The notes beneath the pieces are model-generated. The model made no database searches and had not been told where the DNA came from. It worked only from the letters and a program-made list of their open reading frames with translations. A program made the translations under genes and the position numbers. From Echiichthys vipera (lineage: Eukaryota > Chordata > Actinopteri > Perciformes > Trachinidae), in contig OY829662.1 in assembly GCA_963691815.1 (NCBI GenBank), positions 4,548,679 through 4,612,678 of the forward strand: 64,000 bases of DNA, in the 5' to 3' direction. Numbering within the stretch: the first letter of the stretch is position 1; the number at the start of each line of letters is the position of its first letter. Below, piece after piece: positions 17,743-31,150 of this stretch.

Positions 17743-18640
17743 GATGACGCATGATTCTGACCCAAAACATGCACCTCTGAGTACTAGCAAGGGTCATCAA
17801 AATGACCTCATAGTGTCCTAAAAAAACCCTCACATTAAATCTTCTCTTAATGGTGACTTCCATTTTAAATACAGGGGATACACAGACAAAAAGGACAAGT
17901 CAGGAGAGTGATGACTGAATGAGGCCTGCGCTTCAAAGGTGTGAGACAGCAGGGAGAATGTGACGTAAGGATCAGGGAGAGGTAAAGGTACGACTGAGTG
18001 CGCAGTAAATCAAAGCAACGTAAATCAACTGATGGTGGATTAGAGGCTTTTAAAAGGTAGAACTTCTTCACAGCACTCCTGTGATGATGAGTCACACAGG
18101 TCACTGAGTATGTGTCATGACAGAAAAATGGCAGTTCTAAAAAAAATCTAAAAAAAAATAGATGTTTGATATTGATGAAATGCGTAATTTCAAGTTGCCA
18201 TGCATGCGTGTGTGTGTGTGTGAATAGTATCTGTATCCGTGCTTGTATCTGGATTCACAGAACACAAGAAGTAAACATCAGAGGGTTTTAATATGGACTT
18301 AACTGTACGGAAATAATCAAGTAGTGACATATTTCAATGTATGAAATCCACCTCCAAATAACAGGAAACAATGAGTCCAATGCTGTGTGTAAGTTACTGT
18401 TGTGGTTCAAGTGAGATAATGATGTAAAAAGAACAGGGGGATTACACAATAGCTAATTGGGGCTAATTGGAAGAAAATAAAAGTGTATATTAAAGGAAAA
18501 GGACATGATTTCCAAGCAGATTGATGGACAGTGTGTGTATTTCACTAGATGCTGCAGCCTGTGTATGACCTGCCATGTCTGTCATCACACCTGACTAAAC
18601 TTTGACTCTGAGAACAGGTGATGTGAGTGTAATGTTTCAG
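17743..18640. other. Intronic stretch, nothing recognised
   Basis: No exon-like open frame, tRNA-like head or inverted ends were found. There is a short TG run near 18207-18222. Confidence 0.45.
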
Positions 18641-18981
18641 AAGAAGAAGAAGAAGAAGAATTACTTTATTAATCCCGCAACGGGGGAAATTCGATTTTTT
18701 CATCTATTATTATTAATCATGTTACACACACACAGGCCCGAAATACACACACATGCACAGACAGGACCTATATATGCAATTAAGGAGAGATGTTAGAGCG
18801 AGGGGGCTGCCAGTGACCGGCGCCCCGAGCAGTTGGGAGTTCGGTGCCTTGCTCAACAGCACCTTGGCAGTGCCCAGGAGATGAACTGGCACCTCTCCAG
18901 CCACCAGTCCACGCTCCATTCATGGTCCACACAGGGACTCGAACCAGCCAAGTCACCTATGGACTGAGCTACTGCCGCCCC
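18641..18981 (-). mobile_element. tRNA-derived SINE, copy 1, minus orientation
   Basis: Read on the minus strand it starts with a tRNA-like head (GGGCGGCAGTAGCTCAGTCC, then TGGTTCGAGTCCC, good A and B box sequences for RNA polymerase III). A conserved body follows, with ggtgccagttcatctcctg and ctcggggcgccggtcac. It ends in a LINE-like tail gggattaataaagtaatt and a (CTT)n run (18641-18660 as AAG). A second copy in plus orientation lies at 57784-58130. The shared tail suggests mobilisation by an L2-like LINE. Confidence 0.88.
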
Positions 18982-19445
18982 CGGTTGGGTGACAGAACTG
19001 TAGACGTATAACTGTAGACGTATTCATACTTTAATATTGACATATGGATGTGCGGATGATTGGTGTGTTCAGGAAAACACTGGCTACAGTCATTTTCTAT
19101 CACAATATGCATTCTTGGCAGTTTTTTCATGGTGAGGAGAGAGGTGGTAGAGGACAGCGAGCCGTTCGCCAAGAGGAAGCCCTTCTCTGGACGTCTTACA
19201 CTCCTGTTTTATGAGTGCTGTTTGGAAAAACTGTTGACAAATCTCTTGTTTCACACATATTTGCTATTTGCTCGGTTGGAGGCTGGTTAGTACATGTCCC
19301 AGAGGTAACTTCAACATTGCTGCAGAGAATGTTCGAGAGTTAAGTATCAGTAAAACACAGGCCTTGTCCTGAATGTGTCTCACTCACTCACTGCAGCCAT
19401 GTGTGAAGGAAGCGGGGATTTGTCTTCGGAGGCACGTACAGACTG

Positions 19446-19660
<215 letters not shown>

Positions 19661-20021
19661 CTAAAAAAGCAGCCGACGCCTGCAGCTGGGCTTGGCTTGG
19701 ATTTGTTTCCAATCTGTTTAGTTGTCCTAACATGGCTGCCCTTTGGCTCGTCCAGTCGAAAGCAAAAGCTGTGGAAACAATCCTGTGTGCTCCACACACC
19801 TGAGCGCTTATCTTAAGCCCCTTTTACACATGCACTGCAAACCTGTAATTATGTAGACATTACCCGGAGGAGCTGCATTTAAGAATGCAAATTTCTGAAT
19901 CAACCGGACATTAAACAAACTTTACCCTGTAAGCTCCCCGGTAATGTCCAACTGAGCCCATGTGTGAACAGAGTCGTTCTCCTCAAAGCAATTTTAGTCA
20001 AAAGCAACTGGACTTGGTTAT

Positions 20022-20120
20022 TTGTCTAGGAAGACGTTTCACCTCTCATCCAAGAGGCTTCATCAGTTCATGTACGCATCTGACCAGGCTGGGAGTGGTC
20101 CGTTCATTGGTGTGAAAATT
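20022..20120 (+). repeat. Dispersed teleost repeat fragment
   Basis: It contains aagacgtttcacctctcatc followed by caagaggcttcatcagttc, a phrase I recognise as abundant in fish genomes. The boundaries and family are not determined. Confidence 0.5.
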
Positions 20121-20570
20121 TCTATCATGAAGCCAACCGACACTGGAAGAAAAGCAGTAGGCCGATTTACACGGAAACGGCAATGAAATGTCCAACTGAA
20201 AAATAGAATGAAAATGAGATTTGGATTTTTGTTTTCTTCAGTCGTTCATTCATTGTACGACAAGACTAGTGCTTTCATTATTATTTTGTATACAACCTCT
20301 TTCCGTGCATCATCTCTGTCTGTACTTGTACTCATTGTGGTACTACATAGGCCTTTGCATGTTTATCTATGTACTTTGTTGACCAGCAGCAGCAAACTTC
20401 CCTCCATTGACCAAAATGTTTTTTTGAAGTTTTGTTGTTTTTTTAATGTTAATTTTGACCCACATTTGGCAGCTCTGCAGGTGTCAATTTAAAGTCATTA
20501 TTAGGACATCATGGAATAAATAAAGACTTAGGAAAGGGGGAAATTTCGACAAGGTGGGACGGTTTTTTAA

Positions 20571-20890
20571 TAGGGTTGGACGACATTAAAAATTTTCAAC
20601 TGGTCACCGTCAGCCCAGCAACCAGCAATTGCCAATACATTTGCCCATGTGTGTGCAGCTGGCTGTGTTTGAGCAGTGAGCTCACTACGTTTATAGATAA
20701 GCAAAATAAGACTGTCACAAACTCTCAAGGAAAGATATATTGTTACACACATTTTTGTCTGGTTTGGTCAAAATATATCCTTAATTCACTGTGTAAGATG
20801 TGGAAATAGGTGGGAGGGAGACCAGTAAGTAAGCAAAATAAAGTTGCGAGAATGGGCCAAAAAAATTACTCATCCAATGGCCCAACCCTA
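20571..20890. mobile_element. hAT-like MITE (TAGGGTTGG ends)
   Basis: It starts TAGGGTTGGACGACATT and ends ATGGCCCAACCCTA, giving inverted ends of about 13 bp with one or two mismatches. The flanks ttttttaa and aatcttaa match at 5 of 8 positions, compatible with an eroded 8-bp duplication. It is 320 bp long with no coding remnant. Confidence 0.65.
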
Positions 20891-23800
20891 AATCTTAATT
20901 AATTAGATAATAAACAAAGTTATATCAGTGGGGCACATTTGGGCTAAATCCTTGTTACTGATTGGCTGGTCCTTTCTGAGCACTGCTATGAGTTACCTGA
21001 AGTTATTCTGTAGTTTACAGTTGAAAGCTGTCGTGAATAAACACTTTAAAGCTGGTCTGCAAGGTTACTCCTACACTTTGCTGTAAGTAGGAGTGAGTTA
21101 TTCAATAAACGTCTTAGTCTTCACTTTTAGTTACGGACCTCATTACTAATAAACTGGTTATGCAGCGTATTCTTGAGTCAAAGTCTCAGAACTTTGATAA
21201 ATACAAGTCCAAACCAACCCAGTGTGGAAAATGTTGAGGGAAATCAAACCGTTCTGCTCTTCATACCATGTATGACCTTTTTCATACCCACCACACCCTA
21301 ACCTAAATAGTGCCATTATCCTTAACGATTATCTCTTCTCCAGTAAGATCCACTCAAAGGGAATTCCCATGATGTGCATTGGCAGGTCCCTGTAACGTGT
21401 TCCTTGGCCTCAGGGAGGCCAGCATTCACTGCTAATGCCTCTAAAGCAAGACAGACAAAGGGATAAAGAGGAAGGTAGAAGAGAGAGTAGGGGAAAAAAG
21501 AAAGATCAAAGGAAAAGAAAAGTGAAAGGATGAAAACAATGATGAGAAAGAAAGAAAGAGAGTTATTAAAGGCCTTCCTCTGTGCTACAGAGGTGGAAAT
21601 TGGATGTCAGCAGTTGGCAAGAATACCTGACTCTGTCCTAACAATCTTCACATCTCCATAGCTACAGTGTGTGTGATTTAGTATCGAGTGGAAAACCTGA
21701 TGACTTATAATCTTCTCCAGGGTGATTCTATCAGTGACACCCGCCTAATGGGCTGCAGGGAACATCAACAGCCTGTCCGGCACTGACTAATTGCTTTTAG
21801 AACATCATAGTAGCTTAACTCTGTTTCACCCCGTGCCCTTTTATGCAGGCTGTTCGTCTTCATGAGTGCAACCAATACAGGTCAGCTGAACAGAATGACC
21901 TGGAGCGTCTCGGTAGTGGAGATTTCCATTTTCCAATTTTTGGCACCAAATTTTTGTTCTTTCAAGAAATCATGGACCTGTAAAATAACCAGAGTTTGTA
22001 ATTCTTCCTTTGCCACTGTCATTAGCACATTTGCAGCAAAAAATATTTGTTTGCCCCTTGAATATTCCCAAATCCTTCGAAATCATGGCCTATTTCATTG
22101 ACGTTAATTCATGTAAGATTAGATGGCACATACACATCAGCGCTATACATTAGCAACCTACTGTACATTGCAATGACCATACCTCAGTGGTCATAGGTCT
22201 GAGTCACTTTAAATTTTACACAATTCATTCTTTGTACAAAACCCCAACATTCCCAAACCAGATTTAGGATTTTCAAAAAGTTTGCGTGTGTGTTTTTGGT
22301 CTCAGGATGTAGAACAGGTTGTCCACCAATCAGAAGATCTGCGAGTTGGTCCTTGGTTCCTCCAGTCCACATGTCCAAATGTGACTGTGCATCTGAATGC
22401 AATAGACAAGAAAGGCACTATCAGTACAATTTAACATTACATCCAGATGCCGATTCTAAACTTTAAGTTGTACTCCGTAAGATTTTCACCCATTTAATTG
22501 CCTTTTAAGTTCCTATCTATCAAAGAGTGAGTTAAAACAATGGTGATGGATCATATGACCCACTAATGAAAGCACTTCTGATTGCCTTTTTGCCGAGTAT
22601 TACAATATCTGTGTCTGTGGCGACATTCCCAGGCCTGATCTAAATAAGCCGCCGTGTTAGTGGCGCTGTTGACAGTGGTTGGTCTCTCGGCCCTGATCGT
22701 CACTAATGGTTATCCTTGTAATTCACTTGTAATTGGAAATCGGGAACCTCAACTTCTGAGTCAGGGTTGTAGTAAGGGCAGAAGTGTCATAGGAACATGT
22801 GTGTGTGTGGATTTAAGAGGATAACATATAGGGGATGGGCCGGAAGTAGAGAGGTGAATGTGTTTCAATAAAGTTTACAAAAGAGCAATAAATACATAAA
22901 TAAATAATCAACACATAAAGTTACCAGGAACGTGACAAGATGGAGCCTCTGAAGGAACAGGCTAGCCTGTAGTTACATCTTACCAAAGAGGCCACTCAAA
23001 AACACGTATCTCAATTCTTACAATCCAGTACAACTTAAACATTTTGCTGTTATTGCACACTCAAAGGATTGTGCAACCTTTGGGGAGTTGTGTCCTGAGT
23101 GCTTTCTATGATCCTAATTATTAAACATTTGGAGGTTATCCAGCTGGTGAGCTGTGTTTGTATGTGTTGTGAGGCTCCGTTGTAAGCCCAGGGCCACACC
23201 GTTATTCACTTAACTTCACATCAACAGGAAACTGTAAAGCTTCAAGTACCACTCTGAGCAAAGCTTTAGAGTCTGACTCATCTTTAATAGACCCCTCCGT
23301 ACGTGGAAGTGAGTGTGTACAGACACTTGTTTGGAAGACAACCTCTATGGTATAATAATGGTTCTTTCCGAGTTCAAACTGTACAGAGACATTTACACGA
23401 CAAACTGGCTCCGCTCTGCTGTCCACAGCAGAGTCAGACATGGATTGCACTTAGAAAAAGGGACACATCCTTAATTTTAGGCTGTTAGGTCAGTTTATTA
23501 GTCATGAAGAGTACTACTCAGCCCGTTAAAAGTTGTATACTGTCCTCTTTAGCTCTGCAGGAGCTTTGTCAAATCTGACCAAATACCACTGATGATATCA
23601 TAGTGATCCAAATCAGGAAAAGACAGTGAGCAGCTGTTGCCAGCTGCCACTACAGCTACAGTGCAGGAAACGAGAGTATAAACATGTGATGCAAAGCATC
23701 TGAAGTTACACAAAATGACTGTCTGCAAACACGAAGACCGAATTGTCATATTTAAAACACGTGATGACAACTAAGCAAACTACATCCACTGATGGAGGGT

Positions 23801-24422
23801 GTGAGATTCACTTGAAATTAATGGGAAAAGCCTTTAAGTGGGGCATATATTACAACACATCCTTATAACTAAAGGACAGAATAGGGCGATTACCAATGAC
23901 TCAAAAAATGACATATTAGACTGTATTTAATGCTGTGAAACAGACGCACGGTGGCAGTTTGAAACTCATGATTGCGATTATCATCTGAGCGTTGTATTTG
24001 ACATAACTACTTAAGTTTAGGCAACAAAACTATGCGGTTAGGTTTGAGCAACAAAAAACTTCATTGGTTGGCCTAAAATAAGTCATGTGCATCGCAGACA
24101 GAACTAAGCTCTTGGTTTCACACGTCATGAACAGTGGTCTCCTGGGGTAAAAGTCATGTTTGTTTGACCCATTGACCACTGGACCGTCCTCCTTATGCAG
24201 AGTTTTGGGCTCTTATTACTACATCACCTTACTTCTTTGTTGGCTCCTGCAATAATTAATACGGCCACTAGAGGTCGCCGCCTAACAACAAACATAGAAA
24301 ATATAGGTCATTATAAGGTGCTTGCACAATCAGCCTATACAAATGGTTTTTTGGGTGTTTTTTTTTTTTTCTAACTTCTATTTCGGGTTCCAGGATGAAC
24401 TAGATGCGGCCTTTGTAAGTAC
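20891..24422. other. Intronic stretch, nothing clearly coding
   Basis: A purine-rich GAAA segment lies at 21464-21565. The part around 22275-22400 resembles, on the minus strand, the tRNA-like dispersed repeat seen at 32705 (gattggtggacaacctgttc type phrase). Otherwise I see no exon or repeat with clear ends. Confidence 0.4.
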
Positions 24423-24801
24423 CATAGACTTTATAACAGAGATAGACGTAGCTACCATGACATCACCCATTGGTTCGTGGACTACCTTTCTGAAGCCAAG
24501 AGATAGCATTTTTTGAACCGGTTGTGACCATATTTTGAAGAAGGCGGGGCTTGGGAGGAGCGACGAGCAGCATCGGGCTGCCCTCCATTGTCGTTTCAAT
24601 GACACTGGGCTAAGCTAAATGCTGAAGAGGGAAACTTACATTTTTTTAAATAGTTGGAACGAGTCAGCTGGTGGACTAATGCTGGTGGGTGAGCCCAGAT
24701 CTCCAGTCGCTGGTGCCATACACTGTAATGTCACAGAGCCAGTTGCAAATCGCCAGTTTCCAGTTACCAGCTAATGATAGCGCCAGCTAACTGCTAACTT
24801 T
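24423..24801 (+). repeat. Interspersed repeat family A, copy 2
   Basis: It carries catagactttataacagag, then gacatcacccattggttcg, a block shared with copy 3 (tgtcgtttcaatg, then ctaagctaaa) and the distal block cacagagccagttgcaaatc. Order and spacing match copy 1 (reversed) and copy 3. No coding potential. Confidence 0.75.
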
Positions 24802-25969
24802 GTTAGCAATGTGCAACTGACCGCTGAACAGGACATTTTCAGGTGATCACAATGTTACAATTAACTTTGAGGAAGTGCAGTTTATAAACATCCATCTTGT
24901 CTTGTTTACTAGAGAAAAAAACAGTGAACCAACTGGCATGTGTATGTGGGTGTAGGCTTGTCAGTGTTCATCATAAGCTCTTTGGTTTCCCTCATAGACC
25001 ATCCAGCTCATCAAGAGCACACACCAAACTATGGTAAACTGAGAGCTGGGACAGTGTCATTCAGCAAACTTGGTCATACAGGGATGTGCATGCAGACACA
25101 CGCACTCCTACTTTGTATTGGTGTTTATGCTTCCGCTGGATGACAAAAGAAAGGAGGATGAAAATAAGAGGGAGATAGGAATACAGATACCAATGCTCTT
25201 CTCAGCCTATCAACAGGTCGTAAACCTTCGCCTGACTGTGAGGAAATACCCCAGATAAGATGTTTGTATTTTGGTGTGTGTATCTGTGTGCTTATAGGTC
25301 AGCAGTGAGGTGCAGCTGCTTGTGTACACACTCGTCTGTATCTGTAGAGTCCTGGGTGTGTCTATGTGTTTGCATTGTGTGTGCTTTCCTCTACATCCAC
25401 ATCAACTCCCTGACCCTCACGAACCCTGCTGTCACTTTTTCTACACTGCCAACATAAAGTGAGCACTCATTCTTCCTGTGGGTGGCATAGCCTACGTAGA
25501 TAACAGCAAAGCAAAATATAGAAAGTTAACCAGTCTTCAGATTTAAAAATAACATTCTGATATAGACTAGAGTTACAGTAAATGTAGGAACGAAAAGTTT
25601 AACTCCAAATAAAAGCATAGAGAAACTTAAGCAATGCAAATCTATAGGTGCGGTAACATAGACAATATATTTTCCACCCAAGTGAAATCATTTTGATCAG
25701 AAATTCCCACTTTACTGTATACATGCACGCTAAGTAAAGTGATCAGATAAGATGTGTGCCGGACATATAAGAGGTTTTTTTTTTTCTTCATTGACTTTAT
25801 TAAAAATCCATTCATTCAAAAACTGGTTCTGTCTTTTTAAAGATGGAAACACATTGTGTCCTGGGAACAGTGCTTGGCGTTTCTGCAGTGTTTTCTCATT
25901 AAAAACATACTTTTCCTGTGATCGCTGAACAGTGGGAGACTGACAAAATCTTTTTCTGCAATTATATAC

Positions 25970-26665
25970 GCCAAAGTCGTGAGCCTGACGTGGCTAACAT
26001 TGATTAGCTTGGGGCAGTACGGTGAAGGCATTAAAACAGACATTAAAGCATGAGAAGAGAGGGGCATTTTTAGTGTGCCGGTGGGTACAGTGAGCCCATG
26101 GGCACCAAAGAAGAATGTTTATGCTGCCAAGAGAGTGACATTTCTCACTGTGGCCTGGAACTATTGAATACCGCATCACGCTGTATGACTGCTATTGAGG
26201 ATTCCCTATCCCACATCGGCCGCTCCGTACTGGACACTTTTTTGCCATGTCCTCAGAATAAATTGGAAAATTGGAAGAGGTGACCGATTCCTAAATAAAT
26301 CATGAGTGGGCTCCTTCCTGTTGGATTGCATTTGGTAATTGACTTTAATGGACTTTACTACGAGAGGAGCTGGTACCTGGGACAGTTGGTGAATCTTTCA
26401 AAACACTATTTTAATAAACTCCGGGTTCGCTAACTACGTTGTTGATGCTTCATTTCATATGTAGGGACTCTTCTCATGCTACTGCAGAGGTTTGTTGTTA
26501 TTTTGAGCAGTGTTAGTGGTTAAAAAAGCCGTTTCAATGCTTTCACCGTACTGCCCCAAGCTAATCTGTGTTAGCAACATCCGGCTGTTACCGACTCTCC
26601 AGGTTTTCCCCGTTAATAGTTGTTACATGAATGAAAACTATCTCTATGGAATTACACTTTAAGAC
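25970..26665. mobile_element. Inverted-repeat element family B, copy 1
   Basis: The left arm near 25990-26036 (gattagcttggggcagtacg then gtgaaggcattaaaac) recurs as its complement at 26527-26573 (tcaccgtactgccccaagct). The central part with gggctccttcctgttggatt and aactccgggttcgctaacta matches 42210-42420 of copy 2. It behaves like a MITE with long inverted ends. Family unassigned, and exact outer ends uncertain. Confidence 0.7.
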
Positions 26666-26940
26666 AGGTAAACTTGGTGCCCCTTCCTCCATCAAAGACT
26701 AGAAGCTAGTGGATGATCGTCCAAAGCCAAGACTTGTGGGAGAAAGTCGCTCCTACGGAGTTTACCAATCAGGAAAGGAAGCAAAACTTTCGAATGACAT
26801 GATGTCATGTATAAAATCATGCAAGTTAATGGAGAGGTATGTGGCCCCAAGAACTCCAGTTTCACTTAACATGCAAATTGCGATCAAGGCGTTCAACAAT
26901 CTTCAACTCTTAAAGTTTCCAACACAAAAAATTGTGTCAC

Positions 26941-27495
26941 TCAGAGACTGTTGATCTCTTCATTAGCACGTTTAACTTTCTCATGTGTCTGTAAAGCTGT
27001 TTTCTCAAATGAACTCCGGACAAGGTTAGGAGAATCAGGTGCAGACATGGTCCCAAGTTTCCTTTTCACACATGCAACACACAACAGGAGATTGTCTTTG
27101 TCAGCCTTCTGACAGATGTTTTTAGAAATCTCATTGTCTTTCCAGTTAGACATTTTTGTTGCCCTCTTTGGGTAAATCACTCTTCTTCTGAACGCTGGAG
27201 CGGCAATTAAATAGATGAAAATCTTTAGTATAACTCTAAGACATGCAGTGACAGTCATTACAAACAGCCATGTAAACAAAGGAGGCTGATCTCTCCTTTC
27301 ACCTGTCACTCTGTACCTTTTTGGCCCCTTGGCTGTAGTGTCAGAATAGATCAGAGTAATGATTAACTTTAAGTCATCATACAAATATGCACATATCTTA
27401 CCTCTGACATGGTATGTGATTGTGAAAGAAAAAGAGACAGCATCTTGACAGATGGAAAGACACACGCACACACACGTATACACACACACACACAA
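26941..27495 (-). pseudogene. 184-codon open frame, probably a transposon remnant
   Basis: The longest non-repeat open frame on the minus strand of the intron. It has no clear domain. Met-Ser-Asn-Trp-Lys-Asp-Asn-Glu-Ile at 27153 downward parallels Met-Ser-Thr-Trp-Arg-Asp-Asn-Glu-Ile at 42706 downward, and the DNA upstream of both is similar too (gtgattt, then aaag or cgaag). This indicates two decayed copies of one mobile-element exon. The 5' part of the frame runs through a CA-rich repeat (CVCVYTCVCVC), so the full frame is unlikely to be a real protein. Confidence 0.4.
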
Positions 27496-27817
27496 AGTTA
27501 CATTTTCACGGTTTTGATGTTATATACCGTATTTTATCTATGTTTTATTTTTTCCAATATTGCTGGTTTGTGTATTTTTTATATACTAGATTAATTTGTA
27601 CTTTGATGCTTTCACAAAATTGTTTATTGAGAGTCTCATGGCAGTAAATCCATTGAAATTGAAAATTTTAAAAAAGAAATAGAGAAGGCAGATGGGCAGA
27701 GAGTGGTCATTACTTTCTGTCTATAGTCTTTTCACTTGTCCTTCTTCATCACACAAAAGAAAGGAAACCCTCTAAAAGTACTCACTGGGCACATGGAAAC
27801 ATGAGCACATACACGCG

Positions 27818-27818
<1 letters not shown>

Positions 27819-27850
<32 letters not shown>
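27819..27850. repeat. (CA)n microsatellite
   Basis: A short perfect CA run of about 16 units. Confidence 0.95.
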
Positions 27851-27852
<2 letters not shown>

Positions 27853-28295
27853 GGAAACAAAGTGTTCAACAGCTTGTTCAAAGCCAAAGAAACACTGGGT
27901 CAGTCACCACATGTGTTTCCTGAATCTGAACATCATCATACACATCTTGTTTTCCTGTCCTGGTCCAATCAGATTCTTACTCCATGGGTGAGGCTTAGGT
28001 CTGTCCACTTTGTGTAACAGAGCGAGTGATGCAGCAGCTCAGTGGTCACCTCCCTCTAAGGGGTTCTGGGTTGGAATCTGTGTGTTTGTATTGCTTTTGA
28101 ACGAAGCAGCAACCACCACAGTCTGGCAGTGAAAGCTAAGAAATACTCCACTAAACCTAAAACTAAATCAGCCTTTTGATTATTAAAGATTGTGAGCTGC
28201 AAATGCGGCTGTGAAATGTTTGTAGCTTGCTCATTTAAAGAGCATTTTGATAAGTTTGGACTTTTCTTTTGCCATGTACCTATTTGAATAATCAT

Positions 28296-28450
28296 GCTGG
28301 GAGGAGGCCTCTGGGAAGACCCAGGACTAGCCTCGGGATCCCCCAGTTAGAGCTGGTTAATGTGGCCCGGTAAAGGGAAGTTTGGGGTCCCCTGCTAAAG
28401 CTGCTGCCCCCGCGACCCGACCCCGGATAAACGGATGAAGATGAGATGAG
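28296..28450 (+). mobile_element. 5'-truncated LINE insertion with target duplication
   Basis: The 155-bp insert carries the last codons and tail of a LINE that also occurs, in the opposite direction and longer, at 37041-37553. Shared text includes ctcgggatcccccagttaga and gctgctgcccccgcgacccg. The insert ends in a gatgagatgag tail. It is bracketed by a 22-bp direct repeat (28274-28295 and 28451-28472, starting atgtacctatttgaata) with one mismatch. This is the classic footprint of target-primed reverse transcription. The near-perfect duplication suggests a fairly recent insertion. Confidence 0.92.
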
Positions 28451-29479
28451 ATGTACCTATTTGAATAGTCATTTCTGAATTTATGGGAAGATCTTGATAT
28501 GTTCTTCTTAGTTCTGTTCAGTGTTTTTGTGCAATTGATATGTTTGTCTGTAGTCAGTCACACAGTGCACTCTGTTCTGGGGGCTTGGTTTGTTCCTGTG
28601 GTGGACTTGTGAATGTCTTCCCTCAAAGCATGCTGGGATATGCTTCCTTGTGACAGTGATTTCAGTATAATCGAATGCAGGACCTGTCTCCAGTCCTAAC
28701 ATAATGTGACTGTGGTTACCAAACTATGCCTATACAAAAGAAACAGTGTTGATGTGATGGCTTTGGTTTCAAATGAACACCTCTGTCTTACACATATTTG
28801 TTTTGAATAATTGCACAGACGAGTGGAAGTTTGAAAGCCGCAAAAAGAATTCTTAAGAGCAAGGCACAGACTTAGGGAAATATGAGGCCTGCAATAGTCT
28901 TTGCCTAAACATGTTTCCAAAACATCAGAAAATATCAAAAGTAATATCTCAAGTAAATATGATTTCTTAGAGCAAAAAACTGAGTTCTTGTGTATTCTGG
29001 TGGGTACTGAGTTGGCAGGGTGGACCCACATTGACCAAAGGGATAGCCTACCAAATATAGTTTGATGATGATGATGATGATGATGGTTCGCTAAGAGATA
29101 AAGCAACTGTCCATCTTATGGCAACAGTTATTTTATCTTTTGTTTCACCAACATTGAGGTAAACTAAAATCTGGCATTCTCATTACAAAATGATCTAGGT
29201 TTAAAAAAGCTGAACCAGGTTAAACTTTTTTGCGGACGACCCTACATTATATTGTTCTGCATTGGCATTGCCAGAATAGCCATAGTAGCGTTTGTACTAC
29301 ATAGGATGACTATATAATTGAATGTGTTCACACATGTACAGTTAATGCAGTCAGAAATCCTTGGACTTCTTGTGAACATTAGGAAATGGCGAAATGTATC
29401 CATGTAAGTGTATGCGGAAAGTATAACATGAGCTCTAAGGCCTATACACACCGGGGGCATGACGAATAAACGACACAAA

Positions 29480-29773
29480 AATCAAAAATAGATTGGTCAG
29501 ATTGCAGATTTGGTCGATGAAAATATTCAAAAACAGTCGACAAGAGGCACAAAAACTCCGAGGTCTATGGAAAGATTTGTAAATAAAGCCACGCATCGCC
29601 ATGACGTCATCCATGCGTGTGACGTGTTAGGGCGTGATGACGTATGGACAGGCAAGAAGCATTCCGCCGAGGCCCAGGTAGTGTGAGTACAAACGGGCCT
29701 GGAGAGGGAGGGTGGGACAAGTACCCTAAAGCACGGGGCCCGGTACGGATGGACAGTGTTAGTGCGCCCCAAA
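29480..29773 (-). mobile_element. PIF/Harbinger-like element, half copy 3
   Basis: In reverse orientation it matches the left half of the copies at 1838 and 17110, from the TIR-like end (ggacagtgttagtgcgcccc near 29752-29771) through the Myb/SANT-like remnant, which here reads on the plus strand as VDENIQKQSTRGTKTPRSME. The other half is missing. The distal boundary near 29450 (ctatacacaccgggggcatg) may be another element's end. Confidence 0.7.
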
Positions 29774-30257
29774 GGACATGGGCAACACCAAATTTTGCAC
29801 AGACTCATGCAGAGGAGATGTTAAGCCTAAAGAGTGTTAGAGATAAGGTCAGGATGGTAACTGAAGCATTGCTTAAGATATCTGTTACCCGGCCAACGTG
29901 TAACATGGACAGGGTGAGTGACATCACCAAAGGGCTGAACATGACAGGTTTTTTAAATCAGTTGTCTTTGAGAAAACATATTTATATTTTCAACACAAGA
30001 CATATCACTAGCAGCTTAGGCACGTCCTTCACGCTCGTATTGTCAAACAAATCTTCTTAATTAGAGTAAAGCGTAGAACATTTAGAGTGAGGAGTGTGTA
30101 GAGAAGAGAAGAGTCTGATTGTATCTGCTGTTATTCTCACGCTTGATGTGTGAGATAGTTTAGTTTTGTTTCACAGAGAGCTTTTCAGATCATTTAGATA
30201 AATAGCACACACTCTTCACCGCTCATTCACCTCAGCCGCAATCTCTGACATTTCTCT

Positions 30258-30261
<4 letters not shown>

Positions 30262-30328
<67 letters not shown>
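30262..30328. repeat. (GT)n microsatellite
   Basis: A perfect run of about 33 units. Confidence 0.97.
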
Positions 30329-30329
<1 letters not shown>

Positions 30330-30954
30330 ATTTGTATGTGACTATATATCTTTTCACCACTAGGGGGAAGCACTGAATCATTGTGGCATTCTCCATCATC
30401 CTGTAGAGCAGTGGCTCTCACAGCTGGACGCTTTGTCATGTTACCAACAGCAATAATCAAAGAATGGCTGCTGTCATCCTTAATTCTGGTCCCATGTGGA
30501 CATTTTGCTATTTAATACTAAATGATTAACAGATGGGATCCTTTCAGAGCTCAGCTTATTTTCAGCTCTTGAATCTCTCTGATTACAGCGCAGACATACT
30601 GACACTGAAATAGACAGCTGGTTGAAATCTAACTTTAAAGTAACTCTAACTTGATGCAGACTGTATCAGATGTAGTTTATCCAGCTGGTTATTATCAAAC
30701 TAAGTTCAACCTGGTGTCTGACAGCTGGGACTGTATTCTTCAGCATTGCTGCTCTGATTTATTAGCACACATCGGCATGTATGCATTTTGACCAGGGCTT
30801 TTATTTAGGAAATCAAGCACAATATGAAAACAATAAGTAAGACAATGAAATTGGGCAAATATTAGTCAAATAAATGTAAGACAAATCCTTTCGATGTAAA
30901 TTACATTTACATTATTCTAATGCAATATAAGAACAATAAATACATTTGAACTAG

Positions 30955-31150
30955 AACATTCATTTATTCATCTTCAACCGCTTATCCCGGGGTCGGGGTC
31001 GGGGTCGCGGGGGGTGCTGGAGCCGACCCCAGCTGACATCTGGCGTGAGGCGGGGTCCACCCTGGACAGGACGCCAGTCTATCGCAGGACACATAGAGAC
31101 AAACAGAGACAGACAACCATTCACACCTACGGGCGATTTTAGAGTCATCA
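30955..31150. repeat. Dispersed teleost repeat fragment (GGGGTCGGGGTCGG type)
   Basis: It contains aaccgcttatcccggggtcg, gacgccagtctatcgcagga and attcacacctacgggcgatt, a phrase order I recognise as highly repeated in fish genomes. The G-rich start has tandem ggggtc units with four or more G-runs, so a G-quadruplex is possible. Family not assigned. Confidence 0.6.

Noticed and set aside
27409..27594. CA-rich and hydrophobic frame at 27409-27594 as a gene
   Set aside because: Short, repeat-derived start, no domain and no splice sites.
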